A DNA stretch of 64,000 nt from Mycobacterium gordonae (lineage in GTDB: Bacteria > Actinomycetota > Actinomycetes > Mycobacteriales > Mycobacteriaceae). The notes below the pieces were generated by a model, which had not been told where the DNA came from, made no database searches, and worked only from the letters and a program-made list of their open reading frames with translations. Of this stretch, positions 28,963-38,318 are shown one piece after another. Numbering within the stretch: position 1 is the stretch's first letter; the number at the start of each line of letters is the position of its first letter. The position numbers and the translations under genes were made by a program. The stretch covers positions 6,604,739 through 6,668,738 of the forward strand of contig NZ_CP070973.1 of the NCBI RefSeq assembly GCF_017086405.1, read 5' to 3'.

Positions 28963-29993
28963 CGCTGCGGGTGTTCGATCTCGGCCGGCAGGGGTAACGT
29001 CTCGGGACCCGTCCAGATCGCGTTGAACCGCGTCATGCCAACCCGGTCCACCACCTGGTCGACGAATGCCTTGCCACGGGTGTACTGACTGAGTTTGGCT
29101 TCGAAACCCAGCAGCGCACGCACCAGCCGCTGCAACGGCGGCTGCCTGCGCTGACGACGTTCATCGAACTTGCTCCGGATAGCGGCGACCGACGGCACCA
29201 CCACCGGACCGACGGCGTCCATCACGTGCTCCGCATGGCCTTCCAGCAGTGTGCCGAGCACCAGCAGTTGATCCAGGGCCTGGCGCTGCGGCTCGGACTG
29301 CACGGCGCGCACCAGACCCAGGATCCCTTCGGGATGGGACTCGTCGCGCCCCCGATTGCGGACGAAGTCGGCGAGCCGGCCGGCAACCTCCCGGATGTCT
29401 TCGGCGGGCTCCTGGGTCAGCAGGCTCAGCGAGCTCGACATGTGGCCGGCGATCCACGGATTGGCGGTGAACTGCACGCGGTGGGTCACCTCGTGCAGGC
29501 ACACCCACAACCGGAAGTCCGAGGGATCCACCTTCAGCTGACGTTCGACGGCGATGACGTTGGGATAGACCAGCAGCAGGGTGCCGGTGTCTGGGGTGGT
29601 GAACGGGTCGTACTGGCCGAGGATGCCGGAGGACACGAAGGCGAGCACGGCACCAGTCTGGGCGCCGGTAAGCCGGCCGGTGAAAAAGCTGTGCGGCTTC
29701 TCCGCGCCGTTGGTCATGGCACGCATGGACTCGGCGGCCGCGCGGATCCACTCCGGCCGGTTCACGATGCGGGCCGGCGGCACCGCGTCACCGGTGATCA
29801 GCCCGGTGACTTCGCGCACCGGCGGCTCGGCCTGCTCGGCGGCCCGGCTCAACTCCTCCACCACCTGCCGCCGCGTGTAGTCGGAGGTGACCGGCCCGCC
29901 CCGGGCCAGCTTCTCCCCGACCGTGGCGGCGAACCGCCAGTCGACGGCATTGCCCATGGACAGACCCGACGACCCGGACGTCGATGGGCTCAC
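28941..29993 (-). CDS. Zinc-dependent metalloprotease-like protein (Rv3626c-like)
   Basis: A 350-residue protein, exactly the length of Rv3626c, with the zinc motif HEVTH in LWVCLHEVTHRVQF. It belongs to an actinobacterial family annotated as coenzyme-F420-biosynthesis-associated or zinc-dependent metalloprotease-like. GTG at 29993 is chosen because it overlaps the dacB stop as GTGA and restores the family length. It has no signal peptide, so it is probably cytosolic. Substrate is unknown. It is coupled to dacB upstream and tilS downstream. Confidence 0.9.
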   Translation of the reverse strand: MSPSTSGSSGLSMGNAVDWRFAATVGEKLARGGPVTSDYTRRQVVEELSRAAEQAEPPVREVTGLITGDAVPPARIVNRPEWIRAAAESMRAMTNGAEKPHSFFTGRLTGAQTGAVLAFVSSGILGQYDPFTTPDTGTLLLVYPNVIAVERQLKVDPSDFRLWVCLHEVTHRVQFTANPWIAGHMSSSLSLLTQEPAEDIREVAGRLADFVRNRGRDESHPEGILGLVRAVQSEPQRQALDQLLVLGTLLEGHAEHVMDAVGPVVVPSVAAIRSKFDERRQRRQPPLQRLVRALLGFEAKLSQYTRGKAFVDQVVDRVGMTRFNAIWTGPETLPLPAEIEHPQRWIDRVL

Positions 29994-31378
29994 GTCGCGC
30001 ACCCGCAGAACCACAACTTGGTGGCCAGCGCATCCATCGCGTTGCGGCCGTTCGGGCCGGCGTCATTGGAGATGAACGCGAAGGTGAGCACCCGACCGCT
30101 AGCGTCGGTGAGCACCCCGACGAGTGAGTTGACCGCCGTTAGTGAGCCGGTCTTGGCGCGCAGCCAGCCGGCCGGGCCCTGGGTGGTGGCGCGGTCCAGG
30201 AAGCGTTCACCGAGCGTGCCGCTGCCGCCGGCGATCGGCAACAGGTCCAGCAACGCCCGCAACGACGCCTGATCCGGTCCGGCCGCAGCCTGCATCACCC
30301 CATCCAGGGTCCGCGCGGTCAACCGGTCGTTGACCGACAGGCCGCTCGAATCCACCAGCGCGGCCCCGCCGGTGTCCACGTGGGCGGAGTTGAGCCGACT
30401 GGTGACCGCGTCGACCGCGCCGGTGAAACTTTGCGGCCGGTTGATGGCGGCGGCTACTTCACGGCCGATGCATTCGGCCATCACGTTGTCCGAGGCATTC
30501 ATCATCTGAGACAGCCGTTGGATCAGCGGCGCCGACTGGACCACCGCCAGCTGGCGCGCGCCGGCCGGCGCCGAGGCAATGGTCACCGCAGCCGGATCGA
30601 GGCCGAGGGCGATCGCCAGCTGCCGTCCGGCGTCGAGCGCCGGGGTCTTGGAACGCCTCGAGTTGACGGTGGTCGGCTGGATGCGCCCGGCGTCGATCAT
30701 CGCGGACTCGATGGGCGCCACATCGCCGTTGTCGACGTCGGCCGGATCCCAGCCGGGCGCCAACCCGGGACCGCTGAACGCAGCGGTGTCGACCTGCACG
30801 GCCGTCGGAGTCACGCCGCTGCGACGCACCTGTTCGACCAGGTCACTGATGCGCGCCGCACCTCGATACCAGGTCTCCACACCAGGCGGTGCGGCCGACA
30901 ACGTCGGGTCCCCCGCCCCCACCAGCACCACCGGGCCCTGCGCAGCCTGACCTGCCGACACCACCCGGGTGCTGATTCGCGACTGTCGGTCCAGGGTGAG
31001 CAGCGCCGCCGCGGCGGTCAGCACCTTGTTCGTCGACGCCGGCACCATCGGCAGATCGTCGAGCTGGCGCCACAACTCCTTGCCGGTCATCGCGTCGGTG
31101 ATCCGGCCGCCCAGCCTGCCCAGGTTCGGATCAGCAGCGGCAGGTGCCAACGCTGCCGTCACGGCAGCGGGACTGGGCGCGGCGGAATTGTCGGCGACGG
31201 GCGACACCCCCGCCTTGACCGTCGGCGGCCGCGGCGGCGGGACCGGGGAGCGCGCCCCGCCGACGCCGTGCCCGCCGGTGGTGAAGAGCACCGCGGCTGC
31301 CACGACGGCGACCACGAACGCCAGCACCACCAGCCCGACCAGCACGTGGGTGGACTTGCGCCAGCGTTTGGGGCCCAT
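29990..31378 (-). CDS. dacB: D-alanyl-D-alanine carboxypeptidase/endopeptidase, PBP4 family
   Basis: A 462-residue exported peptidoglycan hydrolase (Rv3627c homologue, 461). An N-terminal membrane anchor lies at residues ~12-33, followed by a Pro-rich linker. The penicillin-binding signatures are SxxK (PASTNK), SxN (SDN in MNASDNVM) and KTG (RAKTGSL). It trims stem-peptide D-Ala or cross-links in the wall. Start ATG. Divergent from ppa across 91 bp that must hold both promoters. Confidence 0.95.
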   Translation of the reverse strand: MGPKRWRKSTHVLVGLVVLAFVVAVVAAAVLFTTGGHGVGGARSPVPPPRPPTVKAGVSPVADNSAAPSPAAVTAALAPAAADPNLGRLGGRITDAMTGKELWRQLDDLPMVPASTNKVLTAAAALLTLDRQSRISTRVVSAGQAAQGPVVLVGAGDPTLSAAPPGVETWYRGAARISDLVEQVRRSGVTPTAVQVDTAAFSGPGLAPGWDPADVDNGDVAPIESAMIDAGRIQPTTVNSRRSKTPALDAGRQLAIALGLDPAAVTIASAPAGARQLAVVQSAPLIQRLSQMMNASDNVMAECIGREVAAAINRPQSFTGAVDAVTSRLNSAHVDTGGAALVDSSGLSVNDRLTARTLDGVMQAAAGPDQASLRALLDLLPIAGGSGTLGERFLDRATTQGPAGWLRAKTGSLTAVNSLVGVLTDASGRVLTFAFISNDAGPNGRNAMDALATKLWFCGCAT

Positions 31379-31469
31379 AGAGATCGGTGAACTCCTGTCT
31401 TTTCGTGTCCCATTCTGCCGAATAGGCCGCAGAGCAGTGCCGCGGCACCCGCTCGACTACTGTGTACCC

Positions 31470-31958
31470 GTGCAATTCGACGTGACCATCGAAATCCCCA
31501 AGGGTCAGCGCAACAAGTACGAGATCGATCACGAGACCGGACGCGTGCGCTTGGACCGCTACCTCCACACCCCGATGGCCTACCCGGCCGACTACGGCTT
31601 CATCGAGGACACCCTCGGCGAGGACGGAGACCCGCTGGACGCGCTGGTGCTGCTGCCCCAGCCGGTGTTCCCCGGTGTGCTGATCGAGGTACGGCCAGTG
31701 GCGATGTTCCGGATGGTCGACGAGAAGGGCGGCGACGACAAGGTGCTGTGCGTGCCGGCCGGTGACCACCGGTGGGACCACGTGCAGGAACTCGCCGACG
31801 TCCCCCAATGCGAGCTGGACGACATCAAGCACTTCTTCGAGCACTACAAGGACAACGAGCCGGGCAAGTTCGTCAAGGCCGCCGACTGGGTCGGGCGGGC
31901 TGAGGCTGAGGCAGAGGTGCAGCGTTCGGTGGAGCGGTTCCAGGCCGAAGGGCACTGA
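31470..31958 (+). CDS. ppa: Inorganic pyrophosphatase
   Basis: A 162-residue family I pyrophosphatase, identical in length to the M. tuberculosis enzyme. The metal-binding signature is DGDPLDALV, and MQFDVTIEIPKGQRNKYE is the conserved start. It hydrolyses PPi to drive biosynthesis. Start GTG at 31470. It is followed 26 bp later by the wall-glycan cluster. Confidence 0.98.
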   Translation: MQFDVTIEIPKGQRNKYEIDHETGRVRLDRYLHTPMAYPADYGFIEDTLGEDGDPLDALVLLPQPVFPGVLIEVRPVAMFRMVDEKGGDDKVLCVPAGDHRWDHVQELADVPQCELDDIKHFFEHYKDNEPGKFVKAADWVGRAEAEAEVQRSVERFQAEGH

Positions 31959-31984
31959 ACGCTCCGTCGGATAGTGTCGCCACG

Positions 31985-33262
31985 GTGACAGACGGCGAGG
32001 ACAGCTCGGGAACTCCCGGAGCGACGGGCGCCTCGGTGGGGCCGGTCGCGCGCGGCAGCGTCGCCCGGGTCGGCAGCGCGACGGCAGTGACCGCGCTGTG
32101 CGGCTACGCGGTGATCTACCTGGCGGCACGCAACCTGGCACCGAGCGGGTTCTCCGTATTCGGGGTCTTCTGGGGGGCCTTCGGCCTGGTGACCGGGGCC
32201 ACGAACGGCCTGCTGCAGGAGACGACCCGGGAAGTCCGGGCGATGCAGTACCTCGACGTGCTCCCGGACGGCGCTCGAACCCATCCGCTGCGGGTGGCCG
32301 GCATGGTCGGGCTGACCTCGGCCGCCGTGATCGCGGGCAGCGCGGCGCTGTGGAGCGGACGGGTCTTTGTTCAGGACCGCTGGTTGTCGGTCGCGCTGCT
32401 CAGCATCGGGTTGGCCGGGTTCTGCCTGCACGCGACGCTGCTGGGCATGCTGGCCGGAGTCAACCGGTGGGGCCAGTACGGCGCATTGATGGTGACCGAC
32501 GCCGTTATTCGGGTGGCGGTCGCCCTGGCGACGTTTGTCCTCAGCTGGGGCCTGGTCGGGTTTCTGTGGGCGACCGTCGCCGGTTCGCTGGCCTGGCTGA
32601 TCATCCTGGCCAGCTCACCTGTTGCACGCCATTCGGCCCGCGTGCTGACACCCGGCAGCACCAGGACGTTTCTGCAAGGGGCGGCCCACTCGATCACCGC
32701 AGCTGGCGCCAGCGCCATCCTGGTCATGGGATTTCCGGTCTTGCTCAAGCTGACGTCGACCGAACTGGGCGCCCAGGGTGGCGTCGTGATCTTGGCGGTC
32801 ACCCTGACCCGTGCGCCGCTGCTGGTCCCGCTGACCGCCATGCAGGGCAACCTGATCGCGCATTTCGTCGACGAGCGCAGTCACCGGCTGCGGGCACTGG
32901 TCTCGCCGGCCCTGCTCATCGCCGGCATCGGCGGCATGGGCGTTCTACTCGCCGGCCTGGTGGGGCCGTGGTTGTTGCGCTTCGCGTTCGGCTCGCAGTA
33001 TCAGGCCAGTAGTGCGCTGCTGGCCTGGCTCACCGCCGCCGCGGTGGCCATCGCGCTGCTGACACTCACCGGTGCCGCGTCGGTGGCCGCCGCATTGCAC
33101 CGGGCCTATTCGCTGGGGTGGGTCAGCGCCACCGTCGCCTCCGGGCTGCTGCTGGCGCTGCCGCTTGCGCTGGAGACCCGCACGGTCATCGGTCTGTTGT
33201 GCGGCCCCATGGTGGGAATCGCCGTCCATCTGGTCGCGCTCGGGCGCGGCCAACGCGTGTAA
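31985..33262 (+). CDS. Multi-spanning flippase-like membrane protein (Rv3630-like)
   Basis: A 425-residue integral membrane protein with about 12 hydrophobic helices and a short hydrophilic N-terminus, resembling MOP/polysaccharide-type lipid-linked sugar flippases. It starts with GTG. It lies directly upstream of a polyprenyl-phosphate glycosyltransferase gene. A role in moving a polyprenyl-phospho-sugar across the membrane is inferred from topology and neighbours; no catalytic motif exists to confirm it. Confidence 0.88.
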   Translation: MTDGEDSSGTPGATGASVGPVARGSVARVGSATAVTALCGYAVIYLAARNLAPSGFSVFGVFWGAFGLVTGATNGLLQETTREVRAMQYLDVLPDGARTHPLRVAGMVGLTSAAVIAGSAALWSGRVFVQDRWLSVALLSIGLAGFCLHATLLGMLAGVNRWGQYGALMVTDAVIRVAVALATFVLSWGLVGFLWATVAGSLAWLIILASSPVARHSARVLTPGSTRTFLQGAAHSITAAGASAILVMGFPVLLKLTSTELGAQGGVVILAVTLTRAPLLVPLTAMQGNLIAHFVDERSHRLRALVSPALLIAGIGGMGVLLAGLVGPWLLRFAFGSQYQASSALLAWLTAAAVAIALLTLTGAASVAAALHRAYSLGWVSATVASGLLLALPLALETRTVIGLLCGPMVGIAVHLVALGRGQRV

Positions 33263-33275
33263 TTTTGGCCTTGAA

Positions 33276-33977
33276 ATGGCCTTACAAACGGATTACTCCA
33301 ACGTCTGGATCATCGTCCCCGCCTTCAACGAAGCCGTCGTCATCGGTGAGGTCGTCGCCGAACTGCGAACCGTCTTCGGCCACGTCGTGTGCGTGGACGA
33401 CGGCAGCGCGGACGGTACCGGTGAGATCGCCCGGCAGGCCGGTGCGGCCCTGGTGCGTCATCCCATCAACCTCGGCCAGGGCGCGGCCATCCAGACCGGC
33501 GTCGAGTACGCCCGCCGGCAACCCGGCGCCACGGTGTTCGCCACCTTCGACGCCGACGGCCAGCACCGCGTCAAGGACGTGGTGACGATGATCGACCGGC
33601 TCAATCGGGGCGACGTCGACATCGTGATCGGAACCCGATTCGGCCAGCAGGTCGCCAACCGGCCACCGCTCGTCAAGCGCCTGGTGTTGCAGACCGCCGC
33701 ACGGCTGAGCCGCCGGGGCCGGCGGCTCGGCCTGACTGACACCAACAACGGCCTGCGGGTGTTCAACAAGGCCGTCGCCGACGGCCTGAACATCACCATG
33801 AGCGGCATGAGCCACGCCACCGAGATCGTCATGATGATCGCCGAAAACCATTGGCGGGTAGCCGAAGTGCCGGTCGAGGTGCTCTACACCGACTACTCGA
33901 AGTCGAAGGGCCAGCCGTTGCTCAACGGTGTCAACATCATCTTCGATGGATTTCTGCGAGGGAGAATGCGGCGATGA
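33276..33977 (+). CDS. ppgS: Polyprenyl-phospho-N-acetylgalactosaminyl synthase-like GT2 enzyme
   Basis: A 233-residue GT-A fold GT2 enzyme with IIVPAFNEA, a DDGSADGT block and DADGQH, the nucleotide-sugar/metal motifs of DPM-synthase-like enzymes. The M. tuberculosis counterpart Rv3631 (PpgS) makes polyprenyl-phospho-GalNAc, the donor for the galactosamine substituent on arabinogalactan (established). ATG at 33276. It overlaps the next gene by ATGA, consistent with the known functional partnership of Rv3631 and Rv3632. Confidence 0.9.
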   Translation: MALQTDYSNVWIIVPAFNEAVVIGEVVAELRTVFGHVVCVDDGSADGTGEIARQAGAALVRHPINLGQGAAIQTGVEYARRQPGATVFATFDADGQHRVKDVVTMIDRLNRGDVDIVIGTRFGQQVANRPPLVKRLVLQTAARLSRRGRRLGLTDTNNGLRVFNKAVADGLNITMSGMSHATEIVMMIAENHWRVAEVPVEVLYTDYSKSKGQPLLNGVNIIFDGFLRGRMRR

Positions 33978-34312
33978 ACTGGATCCAGGTGCTGCTGATC
34001 GGATCGATCATCGCGCTGTTGGTTTTCCTACTGCGGTCGCGGCGCAGTGCCCGGGCGCGCGCCTGGGTTAAGGTCGGCTACGTCCTGTTCGTGCTGCTCG
34101 GTGTCTATGCGGTGCTGCGACCGGACGACACCACGGTGGTGGCCAAGTGGTTCGGGGTGCGGCGCGGCACCGACCTGATGCTGTACGGGTTGATCATGGC
34201 GTTCAGCTTCACCACGCTCAGCACCTACATGCGGTTCAAGGACCTGGAACTGCGCTACGCCCGGCTGGCCCGCGCGATCGCACTCGAGGGAGCGCAACCG
34301 CCCGAGAACTAG
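33974..34312 (+). CDS. DUF2304 small membrane protein, PpgS partner (Rv3632-like)
   Basis: A 112-residue protein with three hydrophobic helices (about 3-20, 32-50 and 67-86), of the DUF2304 family. Its ATG overlaps the upstream stop (ATGA). In M. tuberculosis the homologue Rv3632 stimulates the activity of PpgS in membranes; the tight coupling here supports the same role. The M. tuberculosis neighbour Rv3633 is missing and galE1 follows directly, convergent, 3 bp away. Confidence 0.9.
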   Translation: MNWIQVLLIGSIIALLVFLLRSRRSARARAWVKVGYVLFVLLGVYAVLRPDDTTVVAKWFGVRRGTDLMLYGLIMAFSFTTLSTYMRFKDLELRYARLARAIALEGAQPPEN

Positions 34313-34315
34313 GTA

Positions 34316-35260
34316 CTAGGCGTGCTTGTGCCGCCGGAAGTATTCGACCGTGCGACGCACCCCCTCATCCAGGTCCACCGTCGGCCGCCAGCCCAAAACC
34401 CCTGCCGCCAAACCGATGTCCAGGCAGGAGCGCTTCAGATCGCCTAGCCGCGGCGGATGGAACTCCGGGTCGTCGGGGCCACCGACCGCCGCCGCCACGG
34501 CGGTGTGCAGTTGGCGGTCCGACGTCTCGATGCCGGTGCCGACGTTAAAACGTTGCCCACCCCCGGCGTCACCGGACGCCTTGACGAAGGCGTCGACGAC
34601 GTCGTCGACGAACACGTAGTCGCGGGTGTTGGAGCCGTCACCGAACACCTTGGTGGACTTACCTTCCAGCAACGCCTGCGCGAAGATCGCCACCACGCCG
34701 GCCTCACCGTGCGGGTCCTGGCGCGGCCCGTAGACGTTGGCGGGCGCGATGTGCGAACAGTCCAGGCCGTACAGGTGACGGAACGTGTTCAGGTAGATCT
34801 CGCCGGACACCTTCCCCGCGGCATAGGGCGACGCAGGATCGGTGGGCACCGTCTCGGGCGTCGGATACTGCGGCGGCACACCGTAAATGGATCCACCCGA
34901 CGACGTGTGCACCACCTTGCGGACCTGCGCGCGCTGCGCAGCTTCGGCCAGCCGGATTGTGCCGATCACGTTGACCGAGGCGTCGAACTGCGGGTTGGCC
35001 ACCGAGCGCCGGACGTCGATCTGGGCGGCCAGGTGGAACACCACCTCCGGCTGGTGCTCGCCGAGGACGGCATCCAGGTCCGAGGTCACGATGTCGGCCT
35101 CGACGAAGACGTGTGCAGGGTTGTCCGCCAGGTGCTCTAGGTTGGTCGCCCGACCGGTCGCGAAGTTGTCCAGGCCGACCACCGTGTGACCGTCCGCCAG
35201 GAGACGGTCGACTAGCGTCGACCCGATGAAACCGGCTGCCCCGGTGACCAGTGCTCGCAC
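34316..35260 (-). CDS. galE1: UDP-glucose/UDP-galactose 4-epimerase
   Basis: A 314-residue extended-SDR epimerase, the same length as GalE1 (Rv3634c). The NAD-binding motif is TGAAGFIG; the catalytic region has SSGGSIYG and the Tyr-x3-Lys in SPYAAGKVSGE. It supplies UDP-galactose (and possibly UDP-GalNAc) for arabinogalactan. GTG at 35260 is used because the conserved protein begins RALVTGAAGF there. Divergent from the next membrane-protein gene. Confidence 0.95.
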   Translation of the reverse strand: MRALVTGAAGFIGSTLVDRLLADGHTVVGLDNFATGRATNLEHLADNPAHVFVEADIVTSDLDAVLGEHQPEVVFHLAAQIDVRRSVANPQFDASVNVIGTIRLAEAAQRAQVRKVVHTSSGGSIYGVPPQYPTPETVPTDPASPYAAGKVSGEIYLNTFRHLYGLDCSHIAPANVYGPRQDPHGEAGVVAIFAQALLEGKSTKVFGDGSNTRDYVFVDDVVDAFVKASGDAGGGQRFNVGTGIETSDRQLHTAVAAAVGGPDDPEFHPPRLGDLKRSCLDIGLAAGVLGWRPTVDLDEGVRRTVEYFRRHKHA

Positions 35261-35279
35261 CGGCCCACCATACCGAGTC

Positions 35280-37037
35280 GTGGTGGCGGCGGCCGCGCTG
35301 ATCACAGCGCAGCTGGGCGTTCGCGCAGTGCTGGCGTTTCGTGGCTACTTCTATTGGGACGATCTGATTCTGATCGGCCGGGCCGGCACGCAGGGTCTGT
35401 TATCGCCGTCCTACCTGTTCGACGACCACGACGGACATGTGATGCCGGGCGCATTCCTGGTGGCCGGGATGATCATCCGGCTGGCGCCGCTGGTCTGGAC
35501 GTGGCCGGCGGTCAGCCTGGTGGTGCTGCAGCTGCTCGCCTCACTGGCGCTGCTGCGCGCGTTGTACGTGATCCTCGGCTGGCGGCCGGTGCTACTGATT
35601 CCGTTGACGTTCGCGCTGTTCACCCCGTTGGGGGTACCGGGATTCGCCTGGTGGTCGGCGGCGCTGAACTCACTGCCGATGCTCGCTGCGCTGGCCTGGG
35701 TGTGCGGCGACGCCGTGTTGCTGGTGCGGACCGGCAACCAGCGCTACGCGGTGTCCGGTGTGCTGGTCTATTTCGGCGGCCTGCTGTTCTTCGAGAAGGC
35801 GGCGGTGATCCCGTTCGTGGCCTTCGCGGTAGTTGCGCTGATGTGTCACGTGTCCGGTGCTTCCGCACTGCGCACGGCGTGGCGCGGCGGTGTCCGGTTG
35901 TGGGTGGCCGCGCTGATGCTGACCGCCTGCTGGGTGGCGCTGTATTTGGCAGTGGTCAACCAGCGACGCTGGAGTTCGGATCTGGCGATGACGTGGGCGT
36001 TGTTGCGCCGGTCCATCACCCACGGCATCGTGCCGGGTCTGGCCGGTGGGCCGTGGGACTGGGCGCGCTGGGCACCCGCCTCGCCCTGGGCCACGCCTGC
36101 GCTGCCGGTGATGGTGCTCGGCTGGTTGACTCTCTTTGCGCTGCTTGCTGTTTCGTTGATCCGCAAGCGACGCATCGGATGGGTGTGGCTCACCGCGGCC
36201 GGTTACGCGGTGGCCTGCCAGGTGCCGATCTACCTGATGCGGTCGTCCCGGTTCACCGCATTGGAGCTGGCACAGACGCTGAGATATTTCCCCGATCTGG
36301 TTTTCGTGCTGGCGCTGCTGGCCGCGGTCGCGTTCACCGCGCCGAACCGGGACACGTCCGGTTGGCTGGCCCCGTCGCGGCCGCGCACCGCGCTGACGAC
36401 CCTGGTGGCGCTGGCGTTTCTGGCCAGCAGCCTGTACTCGACCGCAACGTTCCTGACGTCCTGGCGCGACAACCCGGCCGAGCCCTACCTGAAGAACGCG
36501 CAGGCCGGTCTGGCGGCTTCGGACCGGGCCGCTCCCCTGCTGGATCAGGACGTCGATCCGCTGGTGTTGCAGCGGGTTGCCTGGCCGGAGAACCTGGCCA
36601 GCCACATGTTCGCACTGGTCCGCGACAGGCCCGAATTCAGCACTGCTACAACGCAGTTGCGGATGATCAACAGTAAGGGCCAGCTGGTCGCGGCACGGGT
36701 GACCTGGGTGCGGACCATCGCACCGGGTCCCGTACCGCACTGCGGCTACTTCACCCAACCCGACCAGCCGGCACGCCTGGTGCTGGACGGGCCGCTGTTG
36801 CCGGCCGACTGGACCGTCGAATTGAACTACCTGGGCAACAGCGACGGATCCATGGTGTTGGCCCTGTCCGAGGGGCCCGAGGTCAAGGTCCCGGTGCATC
36901 CGGGCCTCAACCGCGTGTACGCCCGATTGCCGGGCGCCGGCGACGCGATCACGGTTCGGGCCGCCACCGCCGCGCTCTCGCTATGCCTGGCGTCGGGACC
37001 GGTCGGATTTCTAGCTCCGCTGTCAGCCACTGGGTGA
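35280..37037 (+). CDS. Large multi-spanning membrane protein, GT-C-like (Rv3635-like)
   Basis: About 585 residues with roughly 11 transmembrane helices followed by a C-terminal extracytoplasmic domain of about 170 residues. The first loop carries FYWDDLI, resembling the acidic DD motif of GT-C glycosyltransferases that use polyprenyl-phospho-sugars. It is adjacent to PpgS-like and GalE1 genes, so a glycosyltransfer role is a fair inference, but the acceptor is unknown. The start is uncertain: GTG at 35280 avoids overlap with the divergent galE1 start, while an ATG at 35226 would overlap it by 35 bp. Confidence 0.85.
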   Translation: MVAAAALITAQLGVRAVLAFRGYFYWDDLILIGRAGTQGLLSPSYLFDDHDGHVMPGAFLVAGMIIRLAPLVWTWPAVSLVVLQLLASLALLRALYVILGWRPVLLIPLTFALFTPLGVPGFAWWSAALNSLPMLAALAWVCGDAVLLVRTGNQRYAVSGVLVYFGGLLFFEKAAVIPFVAFAVVALMCHVSGASALRTAWRGGVRLWVAALMLTACWVALYLAVVNQRRWSSDLAMTWALLRRSITHGIVPGLAGGPWDWARWAPASPWATPALPVMVLGWLTLFALLAVSLIRKRRIGWVWLTAAGYAVACQVPIYLMRSSRFTALELAQTLRYFPDLVFVLALLAAVAFTAPNRDTSGWLAPSRPRTALTTLVALAFLASSLYSTATFLTSWRDNPAEPYLKNAQAGLAASDRAAPLLDQDVDPLVLQRVAWPENLASHMFALVRDRPEFSTATTQLRMINSKGQLVAARVTWVRTIAPGPVPHCGYFTQPDQPARLVLDGPLLPADWTVELNYLGNSDGSMVLALSEGPEVKVPVHPGLNRVYARLPGAGDAITVRAATAALSLCLASGPVGFLAPLSATG

Positions 37038-37098
37038 AACATTCTCACCCGCGATCCCGATACGCTGATTGTCCATCAGTCCGAGCGGGAGGGCAGCG

Positions 37099-38294
37099 TT
37101 GTCGAACCTTTTGGCGGTTCCGGAGCTGATGTCCTCAGCGGCAAACGACCTGGCGGGTATCCGGTCGGCGCTGCACGACGCGAACGCGGCTGCGGCGCTG
37201 CCCACCTCGGCGGTGCCGGCCGCCGCCGGCGACGAGGTCTCGGCCGCGGTGGCGGCGCTGTTCTCCGGCTACGCGCAGCAGTACCAGACGCTGAGCGCCC
37301 AAACTGAGGCGTTCCACCAGCGGTTTGTGCAGTTGCTGGCATCCGGCGCCGGGGCATATACGTCCGCCGATGCCGCCGCAGCAGGACCGTTGCAGCCGCT
37401 ACTCGACCTCATCAACGCGCCGACCCAGGCGTTACTGGGGCGCCCGCTGATCGGAAACGGCGCCGACGCGACGACGCCGGGCGGTGCCGGCGGGCGGGCG
37501 GCCTGCTGATCGGAAACGGCGGGAATGGCGCGGCCGGCGGGGCCGGCCAGACCGGCGGGGCGGGCGGGGCAGCGGGTCTGATCGGCAACGGAGGAGTGGG
37601 CGGCAGCGGTGGTGCCGGGGCCGGGGGCGGTGCCGGCGGCACCGGCGGATGGCTGCTGGGTAACGGCGGCGGCGGCGGATCGGGTGGGTTGGGCGGCGGC
37701 AGCGGCGGCGCGGGCGGAGCTGCCCGGGTGATCGGCTTCGGCGGTGCCGGCGGTGCGGGCGGAACCGGCGCGCCGAGCGCGACCGGCGGTGGTGGCGGCG
37801 CCGGCGGTGCGGGCGGCTTTCTGTTCGGCGGCGGCGGCAACGGCGGTGCGGGCGGAATGGGCGGCGTGGCGGACGGCAGCGGGGTGGGCGGTAACGGCGG
37901 CAGCGGCGGGGCGGGCGGCGCCGCGGGCCCGGTGTACGGGAACGGTGGTGTCGGCGGATTCGGCGGCCGGGGCGGCGAGGCGTTCTCATCCCCGGCAGGC
38001 GTTGGAGGCGACGGGGGTGCCGGTGGCCAGGGCGGCGACGCCGGCTGGGTGGGCACCGGAGGCAACGCCGGCGGTGGCGGCGCGGGCGGAACCGGCGGCG
38101 TCGGCGGGGCCGGCGGTGACGGCGGCAACGGCGGGGTTGGCGGATCGGCCAAGATCCTCGGCACCGGCGGCAACGGCGGGGCCGGCGGTGTGCCCAGCCC
38201 GCCGCCCGGGACATCGACCGGCGGGACCGGCGGGCCCGGCGGCGCCAAGGGCGTCGTTTTCGGGGCGGTCGGCTTGCCCGGACCGAACGGCTGA
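37099..38294 (+). pseudogene. PE_PGRS gene broken by a one-base frameshift
   Basis: The PE domain starts at a TTG (37099) with GGGAGGG 5 nt upstream and reads SNLLAVPELMSSAANDLAG. After the linker NAPTQALLGRPLIGNGAD the frame runs into a TGA at 37507. A shift of one base inside the CGGGCGGGCGG run at about 37491-37501 restores LLIGNGGNGAAGG and a continuous PGRS domain to the TGA at 38292-38294. This looks like loss of one base in a G/C-rich slippery run. It could be a true inactivating mutation, phase variation or a sequencing error. No PE_PGRS lies at this position in M. tuberculosis, to my knowledge. Confidence 0.85.
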
Positions 38295-38318
38295 GGCGTC
38301 CCTGGCTAGCATCCATGC

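Noticed and set aside
37491..37501. Programmed -1 ribosomal frameshifting at the PE/PGRS junction.
   Set aside because: The run lacks a canonical X XXY YYZ slippery heptamer and no downstream pseudoknot was identified; a one-base deletion or sequencing error is simpler.
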